A stretch of 64,000 bases of DNA, taken from positions 124,001 to 188,000 of the forward strand of contig JAGAPK010000033.1 of the NCBI GenBank assembly GCA_017623295.1, in the 5' to 3' direction. A program made the translations under genes and the position numbers. Positions 42,395 to 51,136 of the stretch are shown here, one piece after another. Position 1 is the first letter of the stretch; the number at the start of each line of letters is the position of its first letter. Under the pieces are notes generated by a model that was not told where the DNA came from, did no database searches, and was given only the letters and a program-made list of their open reading frames with translations. The stretch comes from Lachnospiraceae bacterium (lineage in GTDB: Bacteria > Bacillota > Clostridia > Lachnospirales > Lachnospiraceae).

Positions 42395-42442
42395 ATGTCC
42401 AATATAACACAGGGAATGAGGGATTTCAATCACAATTTGAAC

Positions 42443-42946
42443 TTATTCCCTTACCGTATCAGCTTCTTCACTGATTTCTGATGTGGTATCAGCTTCTGCA
42501 TCAATTGCCTTTTCCAAAGAAGCAGTGATAGCATTGAGCAGAATCATGGATGTGTATTTGCTGTCATCAGAGTATGTAATACCTTCTAGACTCTGATTCT
42601 CAATAATCTGGTTAGCAAGGTCTTCAAAAGAAGGCTGAATCAGAGGATACATCGTTGTAACCGCTTCATCCAGATTTACAAGGCGTATGGAGTTGATATT
42701 TTTCTCGTCAACAGTAACCTCTATTTCTACGACATTGTCATTCAGAATCAAAGAGGTAGTGTATACGCCGGGAACATAAGTATTTGTAGCTGTCTGTGTC
42801 ATGGTGGAAACGGCAGATTCTTTTTCATTCTTTGGCAGAAACATAATAATTAACAGAATGATAAAGAGAATCCCGAGCACAGCGAAGATTCCGGTATATA
42901 TCAATTCTTTTACATGAAGCACAACAATTTTGGTTTTGGAACTCAT
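42443..42946 (-). CDS. Membrane-anchored protein with degenerate FMN-binding-like domain
   Basis: 167 residues. One N-terminal span (about 13-37), then an outside domain: YVPGVYTTSLILNDNVVEIEVTV, DEKNINSIRLVNL, IIENQSLEGITYSDDSKYTSMILLNAITASLEKA. The strand order and the final TS..LLNAI...L helix match FMN_bind domains, but the SGAT motif that carries covalent FMN is replaced by DDSKYTS, so flavin attachment is unlikely. GGGGA lies 6-7 bases before the ATG at 42946. Function unknown. Confidence 0.65.
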   Translation of the reverse strand: MSSKTKIVVLHVKELIYTGIFAVLGILFIILLIIMFLPKNEKESAVSTMTQTATNTYVPGVYTTSLILNDNVVEIEVTVDEKNINSIRLVNLDEAVTTMYPLIQPSFEDLANQIIENQSLEGITYSDDSKYTSMILLNAITASLEKAIDAEADTTSEISEEADTVRE

Positions 42947-43074
42947 AAAATATCCCCATAAAAAATCTTTTTTAAAAGTTTATGTAATTCATAATAAGAA
43001 TATGACATGTATTCTAATCATTTTAAAGACCACGAGAGTGAATTTGATGCAACCATATATTGACAAACGCACAA

Positions 43075-43140
43075 ATCAGATGTTATTCTGATACAGGACA
43101 AAGGTGTTCTTATTTCAGAGGGGATAAGAATGCCTTTTTG
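43075..43140 (+). promoter_or_regulatory. glnA leader: ANTAR-type attenuator in the glnA leader
   Basis: Hairpin P1: ATCAGA / TCTGAT with six-base loop TGTTAT (43075-43092). Hairpin P2: AGGAC / GTTCT with six-base loop AAAGGT (43095-43110), having the A1 and G4 that ANTAR proteins recognise. P2 shares bases with the 5' arm of a terminator (43101-43113 with 43124-43136, then T-rich), so P2 and the terminator exclude each other. Only P2 matches the loop consensus. Confidence 0.6.
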
Positions 43141-43261
43141 TTTTGCTTTTGATATAATTTCTAAGAGTTAAAATGACAATTGATAAGGCAGAAAAAGTGG
43201 AAAATATAGAAGAAAAACAAGAAACAATAAGGGAAATTTCAGAAAGAAAGGAAGGAATAAG

Positions 43262-44596
43262 ATGAGAAAAAATTACACAAAAGAGGATATCATGCAGTTA
43301 GTTGAGGATGAAGATGTAGAATTTATCCGTTTGCAGTTTACTGATATCTTCGGAAATTTGAAAAACCTGGCAATTACAGCAAGCCAGTTGGAAAAAGCGC
43401 TGGATAATGAATGTATGTTTGATGGTTCTTCCATAGAAGGTTTTGCAAGAATAGAAGAGTCGGATATGTATTTATATCCGGATTTTAGTACTCTTGAAAT
43501 TCTTCCTTGGCGACCACAGCAGGGAAAAGTGGCAAGACTTATTTGTGACGTATATCGTCCGAATGGAGAACCATTTGAGGGGGATCCCCGTTATATTTTA
43601 AAGCGTGCCATTAAAGAGGCGGCTGATATGGGATATGTTTTCGAAGTAGGACCGGAGTGTGAGTTTTTCCTGTTTAATACGGATGAAAATGCAATGCCGA
43701 CTACGATTACTCATGAACAGGCGGGGTATTTTGATTTAGGACCGGTAGATTTTGGGGAAAATGCAAGAAGAGATATGGTACTTACATTAGAAGAGATGGG
43801 ATTTGTGATTGAAGCATCGCATCATGAAGTGGCACCGGCGCAGCATGAAATTGATTTTAGCTATGATGAGGCACTGGTAACGGCTGACAATATTATGACA
43901 TTTAAGCTTGCGGTAAAAACCATTGCCAAAAGACATGGTCTGCATGCGACCTTTATGCCCAAACCGAAATACGGTGTAAACGGTTCCGGTATGCATATTA
44001 ATATGTCTTTGTCTAAAAATGGCAAAAATATTTTTGCCGATGAAAATGATAAGCTTGGATTAAGCAAAGAAGCATATTATTTTATTGGCGGTATTATGAA
44101 GCATATGAAAGGTATGACTGCTATTACGAATCCACTTGTAAATTCTTATAAACGTTTAGTACCGGGATATGAGGCACCGGTTTATATTGCATGGAGTGCA
44201 ACAAACAGAAGTCCTTTAATTCGAATTCCGGCATCTCGAGGAGAAAGAACCAGAATTGAACTTCGTTGTCCGGACCCTTCTGCGAATCCGTATCTGGCAT
44301 TGGCAGTATGTCTGCGTGCAGGTCTGGATGGTATTGCAAATAAAATTATGCCGCCGGCAAGTGTAGACTGCAATATTTTCGCAATGAGTGATGAAGAGAA
44401 AAGGGCATGTGGTATAGAAGAAATTCCGGGTACTCTGATTGAAGCAATTTACGATATGGAAAAAGACAGTTTTATCCGGGATGTACTTGGAGAACATGCT
44501 TATCAGAAATATATTGCTGCCAAAAAGGATGAATGGTATCGCTATCGTTTGCAGGTAACAGATTGGGAAATCAATGAATACCTTAACAAATTCTAA
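43262..44596 (+). CDS. glnA: Glutamine synthetase type I
   Basis: 444 residues, the length of GSI-alpha. Signatures: [32 protein letters not shown] (metal Glu), [24 protein letters not shown], and [31 protein letters not shown]. It makes glutamine from glutamate, ammonia and ATP. No adenylylation-site NLYxLP region is seen, in keeping with Firmicutes enzymes controlled by feedback and transcription. AAGGAAGG lies 6 bases before the ATG. A 315-base leader carries an attenuator, and the ANTAR protein gene follows, so control by nitrogen state is likely. Confidence 0.96.
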   Translation: MRKNYTKEDIMQLVEDEDVEFIRLQFTDIFGNLKNLAITASQLEKALDNECMFDGSSIEGFARIEESDMYLYPDFSTLEILPWRPQQGKVARLICDVYRPNGEPFEGDPRYILKRAIKEAADMGYVFEVGPECEFFLFNTDENAMPTTITHEQAGYFDLGPVDFGENARRDMVLTLEEMGFVIEASHHEVAPAQHEIDFSYDEALVTADNIMTFKLAVKTIAKRHGLHATFMPKPKYGVNGSGMHINMSLSKNGKNIFADENDKLGLSKEAYYFIGGIMKHMKGMTAITNPLVNSYKRLVPGYEAPVYIAWSATNRSPLIRIPASRGERTRIELRCPDPSANPYLALAVCLRAGLDGIANKIMPPASVDCNIFAMSDEEKRACGIEEIPGTLIEAIYDMEKDSFIRDVLGEHAYQKYIAAKKDEWYRYRLQVTDWEINEYLNKF

Positions 44597-44668
44597 AATA
44601 AAGTAGAACAGTATAGAATTACGAAAGCAGCATATGCATAAAAAACGATAAAGTAAGGAGGTGGACGT

Positions 44669-45217
44669 GTGGTCAATATTATTATAGCCCTTCCCAAACT
44701 GGAAGATGCCAAAGGCATTCGAAATGTTTTGATGAAAAACGGCTTTCCTGTAACAGCGGTATGTACGACGGGCGCACAGGTTTTAAGCCAGATTGACGAA
44801 TGGAATGACGGGATTATTATATGTGGTTATAAGCTGACAGATATGATGTACTCAGGATTACACGAATGCCTTCCGAAAGGTTTTGATATGTTGATGATGG
44901 CTTCGCAAAATGTTATGAACGATTGTCTGGATAATAACATTGTCTGTCTTTCTATGCCGCTTAAGGTACATGATCTGGTAAATACGGTATCCATGATGAC
45001 ACAGGCGATTATGCGCCGGCGGAAAAAAGCGAAATTAAAACCAAAAGAACGTAACGATGAAGAACGTGCCTTGATTAAAGAGGCAAAAGAACTTTTAATG
45101 AATCGTAACAATATGACCGAAGAAGAGGCTCATCGCTATATCCAGAAGTGTAGCATGGACAGTTGTACCAATATGGTGGAAACAGCACAAATGGTCTTGT
45201 CTATGATGAAAGCATAA
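44669..45217 (+). CDS. ANTAR domain antitermination regulator
   Basis: 182 residues. Receiver-like N-terminal domain (1-115) and C-terminal ANTAR RNA-binding domain (about 125-180: DEERALIKEAKELLMNRNNMTEEEAHRYIQKCSM). The usual phospho-Asp strand reads GIIICGYKLTDMMY, with no Asp at the acceptor position, so the receiver is a pseudo-receiver. ANTAR proteins bind dual-hairpin leaders to stop termination; the glnA leader just upstream is the obvious target. AGGAGG lies 5 bases before the GTG at 44669. Confidence 0.9.
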   Translation: MVNIIIALPKLEDAKGIRNVLMKNGFPVTAVCTTGAQVLSQIDEWNDGIIICGYKLTDMMYSGLHECLPKGFDMLMMASQNVMNDCLDNNIVCLSMPLKVHDLVNTVSMMTQAIMRRRKKAKLKPKERNDEERALIKEAKELLMNRNNMTEEEAHRYIQKCSMDSCTNMVETAQMVLSMMKA

Positions 45218-45310
45218 GCTACAATGTATAAAGGTGACCGGAGCAGGTGGCAGAATAAAGCAATAGAATCAAGCAATGGGAAAAGTGATAGAAAAATAAT
45301 AGGAAAAGCG

Positions 45311-46363
45311 ATGAAATCAGAAAAAGAACGAGTCAGAATTGCGGATATTGCCGAGGAACTTGGTGTCAGTACGGCAACGGTATCAAATGTAATTCATGGA
45401 AAAACAAAGAAAATATCGGATAGGACTGTGAGAAAAGTACAGCAGCTTCTGGAAGAACGACAATACATTCCGAGTATGGCGGGAATATTGTTAGCACAGA
45501 ATGATTCCAAAATTATTTGTGTTGTTATCAATGACCATGAGAAATACGAGAAAAGAGTCTTACAGGATGCTTTTGTCGTTGGTAGTATTGATTATCTGGC
45601 AGAAGTGATTGAGCAGACAGGCTTTTTCATGATGCTAAAGAAAACGGATAATATTCAGGACATTGTGCGTTATGCATCGATGTGGAATATGGCAGGACTT
45701 GTGCTAATTGGCTTTTGTGAGCAGGATTATGAAGATTTGCGTGATAGGATGCACATACCGTTTGTTGTATATGATGGTTTTGCGAAAGAGGTAGATCGTT
45801 ATGCGATTATCGGCATCGATGATTTTGCAGGAGGCTATCAGATGGGAAACTATCTCTTGCAAATGGGACATGAAAAAATTCTGTTTGCGGCAGATAATGA
45901 TGAAAGCATGGATCATGAGCGATATTTAGGTTTGCAGCAGGCAGTAAAAGAGCATATTGAAAAAGAAAGTGGTGCGGACGGAGCAGAAGCAAATTTCTTG
46001 CTGCTTCCAATGCAGAAAGAAGAGAGAATGCTTTTTTACCAAAACCATATGGACATGATAAAAAGTCACACAGCATTGTTTTGTGCTTCGGATGCTTATG
46101 CGATTGAATTGATGAATTATTTAATTGATGTTGGTATGAAAATACCGGAGGATATTTCAATCGTCGGTTTTGATGATATTCCGGACAGTACGATTGTACG
46201 CCCAAGACTTACGACGGTGCGGCAGGATATGAAGCAGCGTGCACGGATGACAATGGAGGTACTAAGTGCATGGCGGGATGGTACTCCATTTGAAAAAAAT
46301 ATTCGGCTTCCGGTAAATGTTGTAGAACGTGATAGTGTAAAAAATATACAAAAACATTCCTGA
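45311..46363 (+). CDS. LacI family transcriptional regulator
   Basis: 350 residues. HTH at residues 8-30 (VRIADIAEELGVSTATVSNVIHGK) with hinge helix, then a periplasmic-binding-protein-like sensor: GLVLIGF, IIGIDDFAGGYQMGNYLLQMGH, AIELMNYLIDVGMKIPEDISIVGFDD, RPRLTTVRQDM. The start at 45311 follows AGGAAA; the frame is open 29 codons upstream but that part is not family-like. Its ligand and targets are unknown; neither the ANTAR gene upstream nor the MATE gene downstream is a sugar gene. A terminator overlaps its stop. Confidence 0.92.
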   Translation: MKSEKERVRIADIAEELGVSTATVSNVIHGKTKKISDRTVRKVQQLLEERQYIPSMAGILLAQNDSKIICVVINDHEKYEKRVLQDAFVVGSIDYLAEVIEQTGFFMMLKKTDNIQDIVRYASMWNMAGLVLIGFCEQDYEDLRDRMHIPFVVYDGFAKEVDRYAIIGIDDFAGGYQMGNYLLQMGHEKILFAADNDESMDHERYLGLQQAVKEHIEKESGADGAEANFLLLPMQKEERMLFYQNHMDMIKSHTALFCASDAYAIELMNYLIDVGMKIPEDISIVGFDDIPDSTIVRPRLTTVRQDMKQRARMTMEVLSAWRDGTPFEKNIRLPVNVVERDSVKNIQKHS

Positions 46364-46381
46364 AAATGGAATGTTTTTTTG
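46353..46381 (+). terminator. Terminator overlapping the LacI stop codon
   Basis: AACATTCC (46353-46360) / GGAATGTT (46368-46375), followed by more T residues; the TGA stop lies in the loop. Confidence 0.85.
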
Positions 46382-46404
46382 TTAGAGGTTATGCGTTTAA
46401 CCTA

Positions 46405-46472
46405 TTGTAAAATAGGGATTCTGTGATATGATTTTCTTAGAAATACAAATATTACCAACCGGTTGGTAATAT
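46405..46472 (+). promoter_or_regulatory. MATE promoter with perfect 24-bp palindrome
   Basis: TTGTAA (46405-46410), 16-bp spacer, TATGAT (46427-46432). A perfect palindrome centred on ACCAACCGGTTGGT spans 46449-46472, in the early transcribed region. This is a typical TetR-family operator, but no TetR gene is in the window. Confidence 0.75.
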
Positions 46473-46495
46473 GGTAGAAGGAGATTATATCTGTT

Positions 46496-47896
46496 ATGAA
46501 AAAAGGAAATGGTATAAAGGATAATTTTTTTAAAGATTCTGTTCTAAAGATTGCGTTGCCGGTTACGTTGCAAAGTATTTTTCAGGCATCCTTTAGTGTA
46601 GTCGATCAGGTTATGATTGGACAGCTCGGAAGTGTGAGTGTAGCAGGAATCGGACTTGGTTCAAAATTTGCCTCTTTGTTCAGCGTGGTAATCAGCGCAG
46701 TGGCAACCGCAGCGGGCATTATGATTGCGCAGTATGTGGGCAGCAAAAGTAAGAAAGGTATTCAGAAAAGTTTTCTTTTCAATACGGCAATTGCATTTGC
46801 GATAGCGGTGGTATTTACCTTGTTATCATTGGTTGTTCCGGAATTGATTATGTCGGCTTATTCCGAGGATGAAGCGACAATTCTGGCAGCAGCACAGTAT
46901 TTATGGATTTTAGCTTTTGGATTTATTCCTATGGTAGTTTCCTTGTTCCTATCAACGTTGCTTCGCAGTACCGGACTTGCCAAATTACCGATGTATGGCA
47001 GTGTGCTTTCCATTGTGATTAATGTCGTTTTGGATTACCTTATGATATTCGGAAAAGCCGGATTCCCTGTCATGGGAATTGCCGGTGCAGCATGGGCAAC
47101 GACCATTGCAAGAATAATAGAGGCATTGTGGTTAGTAGGATGTCTGATTTTTGCATTGAAATCGGGTAAATGGAACTGGGGAATTACGGCGCAGACGGTA
47201 CAGGAAGAAGACACAAAAGAGGAGATAGCAAAAGAGAATGAACAAAAATCATTCGGACAGATATTGATTCCAATTTTGTTACCTATTTTACTGTGCGAAT
47301 TCTTATGGAGTCTTGGTGAAAATATATATGCGGTTATTTATGGCAGAATGGGAACGGAAGACTGCGCAGCCATGACATTGATTAATCCGATACAGTCACT
47401 TGTAATTGGTGCACTCAGCGGTATTTCTGCGGCAGCAGGCATCATTATTGGTAAGCTGCTTGGTGAAGGCAGTTATGAAGAAGCCTATGCCCGTTCCAAA
47501 TCGTTGATGAAATATGGTCTGATTGGTTCCGCAGCTCTTTCCGCGCTGGTATTGCTTGGTGCTCAGTATTATGTACAGATTTTCCAGGTGGAGGAACAGG
47601 TTAAGACACTGACTGTATATATTTTGGTAGCTTATGCATTGATTTCTCCGGTAAAAGTACAGAATATGATTCTGGGCGGCGGTATTTTGCGAAGCGGCGG
47701 ACAGACAAAATATGTGTTGATGGTAGATACTATCGGAACATGGTGCTTCGGCATTCCACTTGGGTTACTGGCAGCATTTGTGCTGCACTTGCCGATTTAT
47801 CAGGTGTATTTCATACTTTCTCTGGAAGAATGTATTCGTTTGGGAATTTCATGGGTAATATTCCGAAGACGGAAATGGATGAAAAACATTGCATAA
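46496..47896 (+). CDS. MATE family efflux transporter (second copy)
   Basis: 466 residues, 12 spans, two MatE halves (LKIALPVTLQSIFQASFSVVDQVMIGQLG; ILIPILLPILLCEFLWSLGENIYAVIYGRMG). It is only distantly like the MATE protein at 8731. A charged central loop (EEDTKEEIAKENEQKS) joins the halves. Export of toxic compounds or metabolites with ion exchange is the family role. AAGGAG lies about 12 bases before the ATG. Repression through the palindrome at 46449-46472 is inferred. Confidence 0.92.
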   Translation: MKKGNGIKDNFFKDSVLKIALPVTLQSIFQASFSVVDQVMIGQLGSVSVAGIGLGSKFASLFSVVISAVATAAGIMIAQYVGSKSKKGIQKSFLFNTAIAFAIAVVFTLLSLVVPELIMSAYSEDEATILAAAQYLWILAFGFIPMVVSLFLSTLLRSTGLAKLPMYGSVLSIVINVVLDYLMIFGKAGFPVMGIAGAAWATTIARIIEALWLVGCLIFALKSGKWNWGITAQTVQEEDTKEEIAKENEQKSFGQILIPILLPILLCEFLWSLGENIYAVIYGRMGTEDCAAMTLINPIQSLVIGALSGISAAAGIIIGKLLGEGSYEEAYARSKSLMKYGLIGSAALSALVLLGAQYYVQIFQVEEQVKTLTVYILVAYALISPVKVQNMILGGGILRSGGQTKYVLMVDTIGTWCFGIPLGLLAAFVLHLPIYQVYFILSLEECIRLGISWVIFRRRKWMKNIA

Positions 47897-47966
47897 TTTT
47901 ATTCGAGCATTTTTTGCATAGTTATATGCATTTACTAAGCTTTTAAAGTACCCACTTTTTCTATAT

Positions 47967-48027
47967 AATATTGGCAGAAGAAAGGTCGTGATTGTGTTGT
48001 CATGTTTCTTCTGCCAATATTTTTTTG
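47967..48027 (+). terminator. Long 17-bp stem hairpin upstream of dapF
   Basis: Perfect 17-bp stem, 47967-47983 with 48005-48021 (core TTGGCAGAAGAAA), 21-base loop, then a T run. A TATAAT (47964-47969) overlaps the foot of its 5' arm. It probably ends the MATE transcript, but its position 40 bases before dapF would also affect any transcript starting upstream. Confidence 0.75.
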
Positions 48028-48067
48028 TAATCAGGAAAACATATCACAGGTAGAAAGGGGTTTTTCT

Positions 48068-48907
48068 ATGAAGTTTACCAAAATGCATGGTTGTGGCAAT
48101 GATTATATTTATATCAATGGTTTTACCGAAAAAATAGCACAGGATAAAAAGCCTGAACTGGTACAGAAAATCAGTGACAGACATTTTGGAATCGGTGGGG
48201 ATGGCGCTATTTTCATCAATCCTTCAACCGAAGCAGATTTCGAGATGGAAATGTACAATGCAGACGGTAGCAGAGCCGAGATGTGTGGTAACGGAATCCG
48301 CTGTGTAGCAAAATATGTGTACGACAAAGGGCTGACGGATAAAACCAATATCAGTATTATCAGCTGCGGAAAGGTAAAATATCTTGAGCTTTTCTTAAAA
48401 GATGGCAAAGTAGATACCGTGAAGGTAAATATGGGTGCACCGATACTTTGTCCTGAAGAAATTCCGGTAACAATAGAAAGCCAAAAAGAAAAAGTAGTAA
48501 ATGAGCCAATTACGGTTTTGGATAAAGAATATAAAATGACATGTGTGTCAATGGGAAATCCTCATGCTGTTATTTTTATGGATGATGTAGAAAATCTGGC
48601 GATTGAACAGATTGGTCCATATTTTGAAAATCATAAATATTTTCCGAAAAGAACCAATACAGAATTTGTGAAAATAATTGATAGAAAAACAGTACAGATG
48701 CGTGTGTGGGAAAGAGGTACCGGTGAAACACTTGCCTGTGGAACCGGATGCTGTGCAACGGTGGTAGCTTGTGTATTAAATGGTTTGACGGATGAGACAG
48801 TTACTGTTAAACTATTAGGTGGCGAAATTGATATCACATGGGACAGAGAAGCGAATCTGGTTTATATGACCGGACCGGCAACGACTGTATTCGATGGTGA
48901 GTATTAA
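48068..48907 (+). CDS. dapF: Diaminopimelate epimerase
   Basis: 279 residues. The two catalytic cysteines are present: Cys73 in NADGSRAEMCGNGIRC and Cys near 223 in LACGTGCCATVV. MHGCGNDYIYING and RHFGIGGDGAIFI are the usual N-terminal signatures. It converts LL-diaminopimelate to meso-diaminopimelate for peptidoglycan and lysine. AAAGGGG lies 7 bases before ATG 48068; the 22 codons further upstream fall in the terminator hairpin. dapL follows after 21 bases. Confidence 0.96.
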   Translation: MKFTKMHGCGNDYIYINGFTEKIAQDKKPELVQKISDRHFGIGGDGAIFINPSTEADFEMEMYNADGSRAEMCGNGIRCVAKYVYDKGLTDKTNISIISCGKVKYLELFLKDGKVDTVKVNMGAPILCPEEIPVTIESQKEKVVNEPITVLDKEYKMTCVSMGNPHAVIFMDDVENLAIEQIGPYFENHKYFPKRTNTEFVKIIDRKTVQMRVWERGTGETLACGTGCCATVVACVLNGLTDETVTVKLLGGEIDITWDREANLVYMTGPATTVFDGEY

Positions 48908-48928
48908 ATACATTTAGTGGAGGACGAA

Positions 48929-50143
48929 ATGGTTAAAGTAAATGATAATTATTTGAAATTACCTGGCAGTTACCTTTTTTCTACAATTGGTAAAAAAGTA
49001 AATGCATATGCAGCAGCAAATCCGGACAAGAAAATTATCCGTCTTGGTATCGGTGATGTTACACAGCCTTTATCTCCGGCTGTTATCAGTGCGCTTCACG
49101 GTGCAGTGGATGAGATGGCAGATGCCAAAACATTTCGTGGTTATGCACCGGATTTAGGATATGAATTCCTTCGTAAAGCGATTGCTGACAATGATTATAA
49201 GGCAAGAGGATGTCAGATTGAAGCCGATGAAATTTTTGTTTCTGATGGTGCAAAATGTGATTCCGGTAACATTCAGGAAATTTTCAGCATTGATAATAAA
49301 ATCGCAGTTTGTGACCCGGTATATCCTGTTTATGTAGATACAAACGTTATGGCAGGCAGAACAGGTACTTATGATGCAGCAACAGGTAACTGGAGCGATG
49401 TTATTTATATGCCATGTACAGCAGACAATAATTTTGCACCGGAATTACCGAAGGAAGTACCGGATTTGATTTATCTGTGTTTCCCAAATAATCCGACTGG
49501 TTCTACTATTACCAAAGCACAGTTACAGGAATGGGTTGATTATGCGAATAAAAACGGTTCTGTTATCATTTATGATGCCGCTTATGAAGCATATATTTCC
49601 GAAGAAGATGTTCCACATACCATTTATGAATGTGAAGGCGCAAGAACTTGTGCGATTGAACTTCGTTCCTTCTCCAAAAATGCAGGATTTACCGGTGTAC
49701 GTCTTGGCTTTACTGTAATTCCGAAAGAATTGAAGGTTGGAGATACTGCACTTCATGCGCTTTGGGCAAGAAGACATGGTACAAAATATAACGGAGCACC
49801 TTATATTATTCAGAGAGCCGGTGAAGCTGTTTATAGCGAAGCTGGTAAGAAAGAAACAAAAGAATTAGTTGCATATTATATGAAAAATGCAAAATATATT
49901 TTAGATGGTTTGAAATCTGCCGGATATACTGTTTCCGGTGGTGTAAATGCACCTTACATCTGGTTAAAAGCACCAAACGGTATGACAAGTTGGGAGTTCT
50001 TTGATTATCTGCTTGAGAATGCAAATGTTGTTGGTACTCCGGGCTCTGGATTTGGACCAAGCGGCGAAACTTATTTCCGTTTGACAGCATTCGGAAGCTA
50101 CGAAAATACCGTAGAAGCAGTAGACCGTTTGACAAAATTATAA
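48929..50143 (+). CDS. dapL: LL-diaminopimelate aminotransferase
   Basis: 404 residues. PLP fold type [54 protein letters not shown] (DapL hallmark), [13 protein letters not shown], and Schiff-base Lys near residue 250 in [16 protein letters not shown]. It makes LL-diaminopimelate directly from tetrahydrodipicolinate and glutamate, the short route used by many Clostridia. GGAGG lies 5 bases before ATG 48929. The pair dapF-dapL supplies the last steps to meso-diaminopimelate. Confidence 0.95.
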   Translation: MVKVNDNYLKLPGSYLFSTIGKKVNAYAAANPDKKIIRLGIGDVTQPLSPAVISALHGAVDEMADAKTFRGYAPDLGYEFLRKAIADNDYKARGCQIEADEIFVSDGAKCDSGNIQEIFSIDNKIAVCDPVYPVYVDTNVMAGRTGTYDAATGNWSDVIYMPCTADNNFAPELPKEVPDLIYLCFPNNPTGSTITKAQLQEWVDYANKNGSVIIYDAAYEAYISEEDVPHTIYECEGARTCAIELRSFSKNAGFTGVRLGFTVIPKELKVGDTALHALWARRHGTKYNGAPYIIQRAGEAVYSEAGKKETKELVAYYMKNAKYILDGLKSAGYTVSGGVNAPYIWLKAPNGMTSWEFFDYLLENANVVGTPGSGFGPSGETYFRLTAFGSYENTVEAVDRLTKL

Positions 50144-50156
50144 TCGCGTGATAACA

Positions 50157-50200
50157 TATGTGAGTCTTTTCGAAAATTCGGAAAGGCTCATATTTATTTT
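50157..50200 (+). terminator. Terminator after dapL
   Basis: TGAGTCTTTTCGAA (50161-50174) / TTCGGAAAGGCTCA (50177-50190) with G-T wobbles, followed by TATTTATTTT. Confidence 0.8.
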
Positions 50201-50225
50201 ATGTGAAAAAGAGGAGAGGAAAATT

Positions 50226-51020
50226 ATGAAAAAGAAAAGTTTAGTATTTGCCTTATTGGCAAGCATGATGTTATCTATGACAGCATGTGGCAGTGATGCA
50301 GCAGAGACAGATGTGGAAGTAGAAACAGATGTTGAAGTAGAAACAGAAACCGAAGAAGAAACAGAAGCAGAATTAGAAGAAGAATTTGAAGTGAAAAAAG
50401 CAGAAGCCGAAGAAGTAGATGCGGTAGAAACTGATGCAGAAGATGCTGAAGCAGAAGAAGAGTCTGAAGAAGCAGAAGAGGAATCAACAGGTGATTACAC
50501 AAAAGGAACTCTTGATGGTAACGTTTTTGAAAGCGAATGGATTGGAATTCGTTATGAAGCACCAGAAGGATATTCTTTATCCACAGAAGAGGAAATTGAA
50601 GAAGCACTTTTAGCTGGTGGCGAGCTTATGTTTGAAGGCGATGCAGAAGAAATCTTAGATTATACAAAACTGACTACTGTTTATGAAATGATCGTACAGG
50701 AAAGCGAGTATGGTGATCCTAACGTAAGCTTAACAGTAGTAAAAACGCCTTATGATTCTAAGACATTTGTAGACGGAACTTTAGCGCAGGCACAGAATGT
50801 AGATGGTATGTCTATTACTTTGTTGAATGAAGAGGCAGAAATTGTAGAAGTTGCTGGTAAAGAATTTGAGAAATATGCAACAGAGATGGACTACAACGGA
50901 TATATCATGTTACAGGATTATTACTTCACTCGCCAGGATGACAGAATGATTTATATGGTTCTGACTTATACAGATGAAGCTGCCGGTGAAGAAATTATGA
51001 GTGGTTTCTCAGCTTACTAA
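50226..51020 (+). CDS. Secreted lipoprotein with acidic low-complexity linker
   Basis: 264 residues. Lipoprotein signal peptide: MKKKSLVFALLASMMLSMTAC, Cys21 being the lipid anchor. Residues about 25-90 are almost only Glu, Val, Thr, Ala and Asp (repeats like VETDVEVETETEEE), a stiff spacer through the cell wall. The globular end (about 95-264: EWIGIRYEAPEGYSLS, YDYNGYIMLQDYYFTRQDDRMIYMVLTY) resembles small surface domains of unknown role. GAGAGGA lies 5 bases before ATG 50226. The same acidic style is seen in the proteins at 51681 and 52876. Confidence 0.8.
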   Translation: MKKKSLVFALLASMMLSMTACGSDAAETDVEVETDVEVETETEEETEAELEEEFEVKKAEAEEVDAVETDAEDAEAEEESEEAEEESTGDYTKGTLDGNVFESEWIGIRYEAPEGYSLSTEEEIEEALLAGGELMFEGDAEEILDYTKLTTVYEMIVQESEYGDPNVSLTVVKTPYDSKTFVDGTLAQAQNVDGMSITLLNEEAEIVEVAGKEFEKYATEMDYNGYIMLQDYYFTRQDDRMIYMVLTYTDEAAGEEIMSGFSAY

Positions 51021-51075
51021 TTATAGAAAGCAAGGTAATAGTATTTCTTGTTAAAAAATAAAGATTGAAAGAAAA

Positions 51076-51113
51076 AGTATTCTTATCTACAATATGGATG
51101 AGAATACTTTTTT
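51076..51113 (+). terminator. Terminator after the lipoprotein gene
   Basis: AGTATTCTTATC (51076-51087) / GATGAGAATACT (51097-51108) with one G-T pair, followed by TTTTTT. Confidence 0.85.
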
Positions 51114-51136
51114 ATTTGATACGGAAAGGAATACGA

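Noticed and set aside
43081-43086. P1 loop as a full ANTAR consensus hexaloop
   Set aside because: The loop TGTTAT lacks A1 and G4, so only P2 is claimed to match; P1 is reported as structure only.
47900-48067. Lysine riboswitch upstream of dapF
   Set aside because: Only a simple long hairpin with a T run is present; the multi-helix lysine aptamer cannot be drawn in this space.
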